DNA of 64,000 nt from Betaproteobacteria bacterium UBA5216 (GTDB lineage: Bacteria > Pseudomonadota > Gammaproteobacteria > Burkholderiales > SG8-41), in the NCBI GenBank assembly GCA_002412495.1, contig DHVE01000044.1, positions 62,001 through 126,000 of the forward strand, written 5' to 3'. Below, piece after piece: positions 24,070-31,607 of the stretch; position 1 is the stretch's first letter, and each line of letters opens with the position of its first letter. Position numbers and translations under genes: made by a program. Under the pieces are notes generated by a model, which saw only the letters and a program-made list of their open reading frames with translations, made no database searches and was not told the origin of the DNA.

Positions 24070-25086
24070 ATGACTCTCCACATGCCCAACCCGTGCCCGC
24101 TCTGGCGCGCCCTCGCGTCCGCGATGCTCTGCATCGCAACGCAACACGCCTTTGCTGCGGCGCCTGTCACACCGGCCGCCCCAGTGACTTATCCGGCTAA
24201 ACCGATACGCATTGTGGTGCCGTTCGCGCCCGGCGGCGGCACCGACATCATGGCGCGTGCCATTGGGGTACGGTACACCGAGGCCTGGGGGCAGCCGGTG
24301 ATCGTGGACAACCGCGCGGGGGGCGGCGGCAACATCGGCACCGACATCGTGGCGAAAGCGCCCGCCGATGGCCACACACTGCTGTTCAACACCAACGCCA
24401 CCATCGTCATCAATCCGCACCTCGGCAAAATCAGCTTCGATCCGCTCAAGGATTTCGCGCCGGTCACGCAGGCCGCCGTGTTGCCGTTTGCCTTGCTGCT
24501 GCACCCGTCGGTGCCGGCGAAATCGGTGGCGGAACTCCTGTCGCTGATTAGGGCAAAGCCGGGCGAATTCAATTACGGTTCTTCCGGCAACGGCGGCGGC
24601 GCGCATCTGGCCGGCGAAAGCCTGCGCACGATGGCCAAGCTCAACATGACTCACGTGCCCTATAAGGGCGCGGCCCCGGCGCTGGTGGCGCTGATTGGCG
24701 GCGAAGTAAAATTCATGTTCGTGAGCATACTCACGGCAACGCCCTTGATTGAAAGCGGCAAGGTGCGCGTGATCGGCGTGTCCAGCAAAAAACGTTCGCC
24801 CGCGCTGCCGAACGTACCGGCGGTGGCCGAGTCACCGGGACTGGCCGGCTTTGAGTCGGATTTGTGGTACGGCATGCTCGCCCCCGCGAAAACATCGCCC
24901 GGCATCATCGACAAGTTGTACCAGGAAACCCGGCGCATGTTGCTGCTTCCGGAAGTGCGTAACCGCTTCGAGCCGTCGGGCACCAGCATCGTCGGCAACA
25001 GCCCGGCGGAGTTTGAAAAGGTGATCAAGGACGACTTTGCACGCTGGGGTACGGTGATCAAGGCGGCCGGAATCAAGGTGGAGTAA
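24070..25086 (+). CDS. Bug/TctC-family periplasmic solute receptor (Bug 9)
   Basis: 338 residues from the ATG at 24070 (alternative 24082). The signal core is WRALASAMLCIATQHAFAAA, followed by a short alanine/proline linker. IRIVVPFAPGGGTDIMARAI is fully canonical, then WGQPVIVDNRAGGGGNIGTD, PADGHT and HVPYKG. It is followed after 50 bases by the ComDE-like decarboxylase genes on the same strand, so its ligand may be a 2-oxo or sulfonated/phosphonated acid. That link is inference from order only. Confidence 0.95.
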   Translation: MTLHMPNPCPLWRALASAMLCIATQHAFAAAPVTPAAPVTYPAKPIRIVVPFAPGGGTDIMARAIGVRYTEAWGQPVIVDNRAGGGGNIGTDIVAKAPADGHTLLFNTNATIVINPHLGKISFDPLKDFAPVTQAAVLPFALLLHPSVPAKSVAELLSLIRAKPGEFNYGSSGNGGGAHLAGESLRTMAKLNMTHVPYKGAAPALVALIGGEVKFMFVSILTATPLIESGKVRVIGVSSKKRSPALPNVPAVAESPGLAGFESDLWYGMLAPAKTSPGIIDKLYQETRRMLLLPEVRNRFEPSGTSIVGNSPAEFEKVIKDDFARWGTVIKAAGIKVE

Positions 25087-25136
25087 GGTCAACAACGGTT
25101 TTAGTAATTGAGTGATTGAATTAACGGAGGCATCAC

Positions 25137-25673
25137 GTGAAAGCAGCAAAGAAACCAGCGGTGGCAACGTGGCCGCGGGACATCTACAACGTATTCAAGC
25201 AAGTCGGCATCCGGCAGGTCGCCTATGTGCCTGACGCCGGCCACACGCAGCTGATCAAGAGCTGCCACGCCGATAAATCCATGCGTGCGATATCGCTCAC
25301 CACCGAAGAAGAAGGGGTGGCGATGCTGGCCGGCTCCTGGTTGGGCGGTGATCGCGGCGCGCTGCTGATGCAATCGTCCGGCGTGGGCAACTGCATCAAC
25401 ATGCTGGGCACCATACGTGAATGCCGGTTTCCATTGCTGGCACTCGTGACAATGCGCGGAGAATGGGGTGAATTTAATCCGTGGCAATTGCCGATGGGTC
25501 AGGGCACGCCCAAGGCGCTGGAAAACGCCGGCGTCGTGGTGCAACGCGTAAATGAACACGCACTGGTGGGCGAAACTGTTTTCGCGGCGGCCATGATGGC
25601 GTTTCAGACCAACCGCGCGGTAGCGGTGCTGATCGGCCAGCGCGTGGTCGGCTTTAAAGACTGGAGCAAATAA
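25137..25673 (+). CDS. TPP-dependent decarboxylase, alpha (PYR) subunit, ComD-like
   Basis: 178 residues, GTG start with GGAGG upstream. The protein is the isolated N-terminal (pyrimidine-binding) domain of a thiamine diphosphate decarboxylase. It has the VGIRQVAYVPDAGHTQLIKS segment, the glutamates of SLTTEEEGVAMLAG (one is the TPP-activating Glu), and LMQSSGVGNCINMLGTI. Separate alpha and beta subunits of this size are known in sulfopyruvate decarboxylase (ComD/ComE), and the fused form is phosphonopyruvate decarboxylase. The beta subunit starts one base after its stop. Together they would decarboxylate a 2-oxo acid to an aldehyde, which the adjacent aldehyde dehydrogenase could oxidise. 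Confidence 0.88.
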   Translation: MKAAKKPAVATWPRDIYNVFKQVGIRQVAYVPDAGHTQLIKSCHADKSMRAISLTTEEEGVAMLAGSWLGGDRGALLMQSSGVGNCINMLGTIRECRFPLLALVTMRGEWGEFNPWQLPMGQGTPKALENAGVVVQRVNEHALVGETVFAAAMMAFQTNRAVAVLIGQRVVGFKDWSK

Positions 25674-25674
25674 C

Positions 25675-26274
25675 ATGGCCAACACTGTTCGCAAATCAAC
25701 GCTGGATCGCCGCGATGTCATCAAGACATTGCTGGCCCCCCGTGGCGACGCCCTGCTCGTCACCGGACTCGGCTCGTCGTGTTACGACGCCGGCACGCTC
25801 GACCATCCCAACAACTTTTACCTGTGGGGCGGCATGGGCGGCGCAGCCATGATCGGACTCGGCCTCGCCATCGCGCAACCCAAACGCCGCGTGCTGGTGG
25901 TAACCGGCGACGGCGAAATGCTGATGGGGCTGGGTTCGCTGGCAACGATCGCCGCCGAAAAAATTCGTAATCTGACAATCGTGGTCATCGATAACGAGCT
26001 TTACAGCGAAACCGGGATGCAGCCCACGCACACCGCGCGCGGCGTCGATCTCGCGGGCATGGCCAAGGCCGCCGGCTTCGCGCTGACCGGCACCGTTACC
26101 ACGCAGCAGGATCTGAAAACCTGGGTGCCCAAACTCTACACGACGCCCGGCCCCGTGCTCATGGATCTCAAGGTCAACGCCAATCGTTATCCCTTGTCGA
26201 TCCGGCTGCGCGATGGTCCGCATATCAAGAACCGGTTTCGCGAGGCGTTGCTGGGAGCGAAGGCATTCGACTAA
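25675..26274 (+). CDS. TPP-dependent decarboxylase, beta (PP) subunit, ComE-like
   Basis: 199 residues. The TPP/Mg motif is GDGEMLMGLGSLATIAAE followed by NLTIVVIDNELY (GDG...N). WGGMGGAAMIGLGLAIAQP precedes it as in the diphosphate-binding domain. It follows the alpha subunit with one base between stop and ATG, so subunits are made in equal amounts. Substrate candidates are sulfopyruvate, phosphonopyruvate or another short 2-oxo acid; sequence alone does not decide. The aldehyde dehydrogenase follows after 21 bases. Confidence 0.88.
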   Translation: MANTVRKSTLDRRDVIKTLLAPRGDALLVTGLGSSCYDAGTLDHPNNFYLWGGMGGAAMIGLGLAIAQPKRRVLVVTGDGEMLMGLGSLATIAAEKIRNLTIVVIDNELYSETGMQPTHTARGVDLAGMAKAAGFALTGTVTTQQDLKTWVPKLYTTPGPVLMDLKVNANRYPLSIRLRDGPHIKNRFREALLGAKAFD

Positions 26275-26295
26275 TTTTTCACGAACCGATCATTT

Positions 26296-27795
26296 ATGGA
26301 CACTCCGGCGAATACCCTGACAAAGTATCAAATGGTCATTGGCGGCGAGTGGGTAAATGCCGCCAGCGGCGCGTATTTTGAAAGTGACAATCCCTATCTA
26401 GGCCAGCCCTGGGCGCTGATACCGCGCGGCAACGCACAGGACGCCGACCGCGCCGTTCAAGCCGCGCGCCGGGCATTCACCTCGGGCGAATGGCCGACGT
26501 ACAACGCCAGCAAGCGCGGTGCGCTGTTGCGCAAGCTGGGTGACCTCATCACCGAAAAATCCAAATTCCTCGCCGAGATCGAGGTGCGCGACAACGGCAA
26601 ACTTTACGCCGAGATGAGTGCGCAGACAGCCTACATGGCGCAGTGGTATTACTACTTCGGCGGTCTCGCGGACAAGATCGAAGGCGCGGTGATTCCCATC
26701 GACAAGCCCGACACCTTCAACTTCACGCGGCACGAACCGCTGGGCGTGATCGCGATGATTATTCCGTGGAACTCGCCGCTGCTGCTGATCGCGTGGAAAC
26801 TCGCGCCGGCGCTCGCCGCGGGCAACACCGTGGTGATCAAGCCTTCCGAGTACACGTCGGCTTCGGCGCTGGAATTCATGAAACTGATTGAGGCCGCCGG
26901 CTTTCCGCCGGGCGTGGTGAACGTGGTAACCGGCTTCGGCGCGGATGTGGGCACACCACTGGTGGAACATCCGCTGGTGGCAAAGGTCGCATTCACCGGC
27001 TCGGATGCCACCGGCACCAAAATCTACGAAGCCGCCGCGCGCGGACTGAAAAAAGTCAGCATGGAGCTCGGTGGCAAGTCGCCCAATATCGTATTCGACG
27101 ACGCGCATCTCGACAACGCTGTGAAAGGCGTAATCTCCGGCATCTTCGCCGCCACCGGCCAAACCTGCATCGCAGGCTCGCGTTTGCTGGTGCAGCAAAG
27201 CATTCACGATCAGTTTGTTGAAAAGCTGGTGGCCTTTGCCAAGACCGCGCGCATGGGCGACCCGATGAGCCTCGACACGCAAGTCGGCCCCGTCACCAAC
27301 AAGCCGCAGTTTGAAAAAATTCTCAAGTATCTCGACATCGCCAAGGGTGAAGGCGCTCAAACGCTGCTGGGTGGCGCCAAGGCGACACGCCCCGAATGCG
27401 GCAACGGCTGGTTCGTCGAACCCACCATCTTCGGCGGCGTGAAAAACAGCATGCGCATCGCACAAGAAGAAGTGTTCGGACCGGTGCTGTCGGTGATTCC
27501 GTTCAAGGACGAAGCAGAAGCGATAGCAATCGGCAACGACGTGGTGTTTGGATTGGCAGCGGGCGTGTGGACGCAAAACATGCGCCGCGCGTTTTTGATG
27601 TCGGAAAAGCTGCAAGCCGGCACGGTGTGGGTCAACACCTACCGCGCGGTGAGTTACATGTCGCCGTTCGGCGGCTACAAGCGCAGCGGCCTCGGGCGCG
27701 AGAGCGGACAGGACATGATTTACGAATACCTGCAAACCAAGAGTGTGTGGATTTCCACCGCGACCGAAGTGCTGAATCCTTTTGTGATTCGATAA
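26296..27795 (+). CDS. Aldehyde dehydrogenase (NAD(P)-dependent)
   Basis: 499 residues, the family's standard length. The general base is E257 in VSMELGGKSPNIVF and the nucleophile C291 in ATGQTCIAGSR; IIPWNSPLLLIAWKLAPALA and FGGYKRSGLGRESG are the usual cofactor and C-terminal motifs. It converts an aldehyde to a carboxylate. It lies 21 bases after the ComE-like gene, so a decarboxylation-then-oxidation path from 2-oxo acid to the acid one carbon shorter is the simplest reading. A palindromic repeat follows the gene. Confidence 0.95.
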   Translation: MDTPANTLTKYQMVIGGEWVNAASGAYFESDNPYLGQPWALIPRGNAQDADRAVQAARRAFTSGEWPTYNASKRGALLRKLGDLITEKSKFLAEIEVRDNGKLYAEMSAQTAYMAQWYYYFGGLADKIEGAVIPIDKPDTFNFTRHEPLGVIAMIIPWNSPLLLIAWKLAPALAAGNTVVIKPSEYTSASALEFMKLIEAAGFPPGVVNVVTGFGADVGTPLVEHPLVAKVAFTGSDATGTKIYEAAARGLKKVSMELGGKSPNIVFDDAHLDNAVKGVISGIFAATGQTCIAGSRLLVQQSIHDQFVEKLVAFAKTARMGDPMSLDTQVGPVTNKPQFEKILKYLDIAKGEGAQTLLGGAKATRPECGNGWFVEPTIFGGVKNSMRIAQEEVFGPVLSVIPFKDEAEAIAIGNDVVFGLAAGVWTQNMRRAFLMSEKLQAGTVWVNTYRAVSYMSPFGGYKRSGLGRESGQDMIYEYLQTKSVWISTATEVLNPFVIR

Positions 27796-27821
27796 ACCCA
27801 ACAACCAAGTCAAAGGCTTTT

Positions 27822-27901
27822 TTGACACAGATTGACGCAAATTTACACAGATAACCCCGCGCAGGTTTTAATCCGCGTTCATCTGCGTAAATCTGCGTCG
27901 A
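27822..27901. repeat. ACGCAGATTT-type palindromic repeat, copy b
   Basis: TTGACACAGATTGACGCAAA at the left and ATCTGCGTAAATCTGCGTCG at the right, with a loop containing AACCCCGCGCAGG. It lies between the aldehyde dehydrogenase and the GlcG/HbpS-like gene. Confidence 0.8.
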
Positions 27902-27924
27902 ATGTCTTTTGAAGGGAGTAATCC

Positions 27925-28377
27925 ATGTACGTAGCCAACGCCAAACGCCTGACCCTCGCGGGCGCGCGCAAGATGATGTCCACCGCGATGGGCATCGCGG
28001 AAAAGGAAAACATTCCGATTGCGGTGGCGATTGCCGACGCGGGTGGGCACTTGATCGCGATGGAGCGTTCCGATGGCGGGCGTTTTCACACCGTGCATTC
28101 CTCCACCACCAAGGCGGTGTGCGCCGCATCGAACAAGCGCCCCACCACCGCCAAGGGCGCGCAGGCACAGCCCCTCGACACCACGCACGCGATTGGTCTC
28201 GCGCTCGCCGCCGGGCCGGAGCGCTGGACGGCGATGGAAGGCGGCTATCCCATCATCGTTGACGGCGAATGCATCGGCGGCATCGGCGTCAGCGGCGGCA
28301 ATTGGGAATTTGATGATCGTGTCGCGCGTGCGGCGGTGGAGGCCATTGGCGCCGGTTTTTTGATCGACAAAAAATAG
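27925..28377 (+). CDS. GlcG/HbpS family protein
   Basis: 150 residues, the typical length of this family. LTLAGARKMMSTAMGIAEKE, NIPIAVAIADAGGHLIAMER and IGGIGVSGG are its conserved pieces. Members include the heme-binding HbpS and GlcG, which is encoded with glycolate oxidase; many occur beside catabolic oxidoreductases without known biochemistry. GGGAGTAATCC precedes the ATG. No signal peptide is seen. The gene is followed after 34 bases by the Gfo/Idh/MocA oxidoreductase, probably in one transcript. Confidence 0.88.
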   Translation: MYVANAKRLTLAGARKMMSTAMGIAEKENIPIAVAIADAGGHLIAMERSDGGRFHTVHSSTTKAVCAASNKRPTTAKGAQAQPLDTTHAIGLALAAGPERWTAMEGGYPIIVDGECIGGIGVSGGNWEFDDRVARAAVEAIGAGFLIDKK

Positions 28378-28398
28378 TCAATAAAAACAATTACTTAC
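28378..28398 (+). repeat. AT-rich junction motif, copy 5
   Basis: TCAATAAAAACAATTACTTA starts right after the TAG of the GlcG/HbpS-like gene and ends 14 bases before the ATG of the next gene. Confidence 0.6.
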
Positions 28399-28411
28399 GG
28401 TTGAATACGCC

Positions 28412-29428
28412 ATGCCTACCTTCAAGCCCATTAACGTCGCCTGCCTCGGCATGGGCTGGTGGTCGGACGTGCTGGCCGACGCCATCAAGAAGTCCGACAA
28501 GATCAACATCGTGTCGTGTTACACGCGCTCGGAAGACAAGCGCGACGCATTCGCAAAAAAATATGCCTGCGTGGCCGCGCCGAGTTACGAATCGATACTC
28601 GCCGACAACAACATCGACGCCATCATCAACACCACACCCAACAGCGTGCACAAAGAAACCACCATCGCAGCCGCCCAAGCCGGCAAGCATGTGTTTCTCG
28701 ACAAGCCGATTGCGAACACACTGGCCGATGGCCGCGCGCTCACCGATGCCTGCCGCAAAGCGGGCGTGGTGCTGGGCATGGGCTACCAGCGCCGGCGCGA
28801 AGGCCACTTTCGGTGGATCAAGCAGCAGATTGATGCGGGTGTGTTTGGCAAACTGGTCAACGCCGAGAGCAACATCAGCCGGGATCGTCTCGGCAAGATC
28901 GATTTGAGTTCATGGCGTTATCAGGCCTCGGGCATGCCCGGCGGCGTGATGCTGCAAATCGGCATTCACTACGTAGACGTGCTCACCTACCTGATGGGGC
29001 CGGTCAAGGCGGTCAGCGGACGCAGCGCGCAGCTGGTGCTGCCGGGTGACAACCCCGACGTCGCGAGTTTAATTCTCGAACACGAAAACGGCGCGCTTTC
29101 CACGGTGAACGCGAGCTACGCGTCGGCTTCCGAGTATTATTTGATGAACATCTACGGCAAGGATGCGAGCGCGTATTACGACTTGCACACGGGGCTGCGC
29201 TGGTTAAAACGTGGCGAAGACAAACCCACGCCCGTTACCCCGCCGAAAATCGACACCTTCGTCGATCAACTCGAAGAATGGGCCGCAGCGGTACGTGGGC
29301 AAGGCGCGCCGGAAGTCGATGGCGAAAAAGCCACGCTGTCGCTGGCGGTGATGCGCGCGGGCATCCGCTCGGCGCAGGAAGGACGCCGGATTGAGATCGC
29401 GGAGATCATGAATGATCCCAATGCGTGA
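28412..29428 (+). CDS. Gfo/Idh/MocA family oxidoreductase
   Basis: 338 residues. An N-terminal Rossmann fold (INVACLGMGWWSDVLADAIK) is followed by TTPNSVHKE, HVFLDKPIANT (the D/E-K-P catalytic lysine motif) and, in the C-terminal domain, QIGIHYVDVL (G-x-H-x-x-D). These enzymes oxidise or reduce sugars, inositols or other cyclic polyols with NAD(P). The glycine-rich loop is unusual, GMGWW in place of GxGxxG. Its last 17 bases overlap the first possible start of Bug 10. Confidence 0.9.
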   Translation: MPTFKPINVACLGMGWWSDVLADAIKKSDKINIVSCYTRSEDKRDAFAKKYACVAAPSYESILADNNIDAIINTTPNSVHKETTIAAAQAGKHVFLDKPIANTLADGRALTDACRKAGVVLGMGYQRRREGHFRWIKQQIDAGVFGKLVNAESNISRDRLGKIDLSSWRYQASGMPGGVMLQIGIHYVDVLTYLMGPVKAVSGRSAQLVLPGDNPDVASLILEHENGALSTVNASYASASEYYLMNIYGKDASAYYDLHTGLRWLKRGEDKPTPVTPPKIDTFVDQLEEWAAAVRGQGAPEVDGEKATLSLAVMRAGIRSAQEGRRIEIAEIMNDPNA

Positions 29429-30515
29429 TTCCCCACCAACGCCGTCGTTCTGGCGCAGGCCAGAACCCAGTGCGTTATCCATCGGTGCGAAGCACCGCAA
29501 ATTTACGCTTCGCGCAGGTTACAACCTGGGTTCTGGCCTGCGCCAGAACGACGGGTCTGGGTGGATACGTCTTCTGGCTTGGCTTGCAACCGCGATGATC
29601 ACAGGCGCCATCGCCCATGCGCAGGAAGCCCCCTACCCCAAACGCACCAATCTCGATCTCACCGTGCTGTTCGCCGCCGGCTCCTCCGCCGACGTCACCG
29701 CGCGGCTGCTGGCGCAGGGCATGACGAAAGAACTCGGCGCCAATGTGATCGTCGTCAATCGGCCCGGCGCGGGCGGCGCCATCGGTTACAAGTATGTCGC
29801 GGGACGTAATCCCGATGGCTACGCGTTTGTCTGGAACTCAAATTCCGTTTCCACCGCGTATCACTCCGGGCAGATGAACATCGATTACAAAGCCTTCGAC
29901 CCGGTGGCGCGCGTGCTGATCGAAACGCCGTTGATTGCGGTGCGCGGCAACGCGAAGTGGAAAACCTTCAAGGAACTCATTGCCGACATGAAAGCACAGC
30001 CGGGCAAGATTACTGTTGGCAACTCGGGCATCGGCAGCCACACGCACATTACCAGCGTGGCGCTGTTCAAGGCCGCGGGCGCGGAAGTGAACGATATCCC
30101 CTACGCCGCGGGACAAGTGGTGCCCGCGCTGCTCGGCGGCCACGTCGATGTGCTGGTGCTGCTGCCCGGCGCGATCGCGGGGCAGTTAAAGGCCGGCACG
30201 GTGCGCATACTCACCGCGGTGTCCGCGCAGCGCGACGCGCTGCTGCCCGACGTGCCCACCGCACAGGAACTCGGTCACAAAGTCGCGCTCGATGCATGGC
30301 GCGGCATCACGGTACCGAAGGGCACGCCGCGTACGGTGATCGCCATGCTGGAAAACGCGATACGCCAGACCGTGCTAAGCGCGGAGTTCGCTGGTGGCAG
30401 TGAAAAACTCTACGTGAAGCCGGCGTTTCTACCGGCAGCGGACTTCGGCAAGCTGATTGCGCAGGAAGATGCGGAATTGGCGAAATTGATGCAACTCATT
30501 GGATTGAAGAAGTAA
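29412..30515 (+). CDS. Bug/TctC-family periplasmic solute receptor (Bug 10) with repeat-derived 5' end
   Basis: The Bug body is intact: YPKRTNLDLTVLFAAGSSAD (variant first loop), LGANVIVVNRPGAGG, NPDGYA, DIPYAA. The signal peptide is WIRLLAWLATAMITGAIAHA. No ATG, GTG or TTG occurs between that core and the in-frame ATG codons at 29412 and 29421. Translation from there would add about 50 residues encoded by the perfect 27-bp inverted repeat at 29443-29553. Either the repeat inserted into the 5' end and displaced the original start, or a rare start codon is used. The given start (367 residues) is the only canonical one. Export may be impaired. Confidence 0.85.
   Translation: MIPMRDSPPTPSFWRRPEPSALSIGAKHRKFTLRAGYNLGSGLRQNDGSGWIRLLAWLATAMITGAIAHAQEAPYPKRTNLDLTVLFAAGSSADVTARLLAQGMTKELGANVIVVNRPGAGGAIGYKYVAGRNPDGYAFVWNSNSVSTAYHSGQMNIDYKAFDPVARVLIETPLIAVRGNAKWKTFKELIADMKAQPGKITVGNSGIGSHTHITSVALFKAAGAEVNDIPYAAGQVVPALLGGHVDVLVLLPGAIAGQLKAGTVRILTAVSAQRDALLPDVPTAQELGHKVALDAWRGITVPKGTPRTVIAMLENAIRQTVLSAEFAGGSEKLYVKPAFLPAADFGKLIAQEDAELAKLMQLIGLKK
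29443..29553. repeat. 111-bp element with perfect 27-bp inverted ends
   Basis: The left arm starts CGTCGTTCTGGCGCAGGCCA (29443-29469) and the right arm ends TGGCCTGCGCCAGAACGACG (29527-29553); the arms are exact reverse complements over 27 bases. It lies across the 5' end of the Bug 10 reading frame. Confidence 0.9.
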
Positions 30516-30525
30516 CCTCAAATGC

Positions 30526-30718
30526 TTTGACGCTGATTTACGCAGATTTACGCGGATTAATCCCTCCCCTGTCATTCCCGCGAAAGCGGGTATCCCCTTC
30601 CCCGTTGGGAAGGTAGGATGGGAACGTTATGCCACTCGAGGCAGCTTATGGGTACCCGGCTGCGGAGGTATGACGGTTTGGGTTTTAATCCGCGTAAATC
30701 TGCGTAAATCTGAGTCAA
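30526..30718. repeat. ACGCAGATTT-type palindromic repeat, copy c, split by another repeat
   Basis: Left arm TTTGACGCTGATTTACGCAG up to GGATTAATCC, right arm GGTTTTAATCCGCGTAAATC to TGAGTCAAA. In copies a and b the arms are about 40 bases apart; here the loop holds a different 104-bp repeat (30571-30674). Confidence 0.8.
30571..30674. repeat. GTCATTCCCGC-type palindromic element nested in another repeat
   Basis: Ends GTCATTCCCGCGAAAGCGGG and GGTACCCGGCTGCGGAGGTA with TGAC are imperfect inverted repeats of about 25 bases. The inside contains a CCCCTTCCCCGTTGGGAAGG hairpin. Related ends occur at 34487-34565 and 57128-57193. Confidence 0.7.
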
Positions 30719-30747
30719 AGGTTTTTTTACTCACACGACCTGCAAAA

Positions 30748-31575
30748 ATGAAAACTCCCACCTGGCTCTGGCCCCACGACAAAAAAATCGCCGTCTGTTT
30801 CAACGTTTGCCTCGAAGCCTGGTCGGACGGCAAAGCGCCGGGCATCAGCCCGATGGGCAATCCGCTGCCGCCGGGCGTACTGGACAACACCGCCATCTCA
30901 TGGGCGGAATACGGGCCGCGACGCGGCATTTATCGTTTGCTGGAAGGTTTTGCAAAACACGGTGTCAAGGCGAGCATCATGACCAACGCCATCATCGCCG
31001 AGCGCCACCCGGACGCAGTCAAGGCCTGCGCCGCCGCCGGCCACGAGATAGTCTCGCACTCGTACGCGATGGACGTAATGCCGGTGATGATGAAAGAAGA
31101 AGATGAGCGCGCCAACATCAAACGCTGCACGGACTTGCTGCAAAATGTTTCTGGCCAAACGGTGAAGGGCTGGCTCTCGCCGCGCGCCACCCCCAGCGCC
31201 AACACCGCGCGATTGCTCACCGATGCTGGCTACACCTGGTACGGCGATACGCTCGCCGATGACCTGCCGTGGGTAGAATCCATAGCCGGCAAAAAAATCG
31301 TGGCGATACCGCTTTCCACCGACGTAAACGACATGCGCTCGATGAAGGACGGCGCGCCGATTGCGTCCATCGTCAGCACCTTTGAAGAGCAACTCATGCG
31401 CCTTCGCGAAACCGAATCGGGCGCGGCGCAAGTGGACTGCACGGTACACGCGCACATTTTTGGCCGCCCGCACGGCGCGTTTTATTTTCAGCGCGTGGTG
31501 GAGATCGCGGCCAAGGCACCGGATGTATGGGTCGCCACGCGATTGCAGATCGCGCAGCATGTGTTGGGACGTTAG
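30748..31575 (+). CDS. Polysaccharide deacetylase family protein (PuuE-like)
   Basis: 275 residues from the ATG at 30748; an upstream in-frame ATG at 30670 would translate repeat DNA and is rejected. The NodB-type fold is recognisable: KKIAVCFNVCLEAWSDG (motif 1), GVKASIMTNAIIAERHP, AAAGHEIVSHSYAMDVMPVM (motif 2), GWLSPRATPSANTARLLTDA, and TVHAHIFGRPHGA near the end. The usual H-S/T-x-x-H metal pair reads HSYAMD, as in the allantoinase-like PuuE branch, whose members act on small amides and not on sugars polymers. It lies between Bug 10 and Bug 11. Substrate unknown. Confidence 0.85.
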   Translation: MKTPTWLWPHDKKIAVCFNVCLEAWSDGKAPGISPMGNPLPPGVLDNTAISWAEYGPRRGIYRLLEGFAKHGVKASIMTNAIIAERHPDAVKACAAAGHEIVSHSYAMDVMPVMMKEEDERANIKRCTDLLQNVSGQTVKGWLSPRATPSANTARLLTDAGYTWYGDTLADDLPWVESIAGKKIVAIPLSTDVNDMRSMKDGAPIASIVSTFEEQLMRLRETESGAAQVDCTVHAHIFGRPHGAFYFQRVVEIAAKAPDVWVATRLQIAQHVLGR

Positions 31576-31607
31576 AACCATTTCTTTATATTGTAATAGG
31601 AGGCGTG

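Noticed and set aside
26398..27840. Long antisense reading frame of about 480 codons opposite the aldehyde dehydrogenase
   Set aside because: It is the mirror of a strongly conserved gene; its translation is rich in His/Arg with no domain, as expected for antisense of GC-rich codons.
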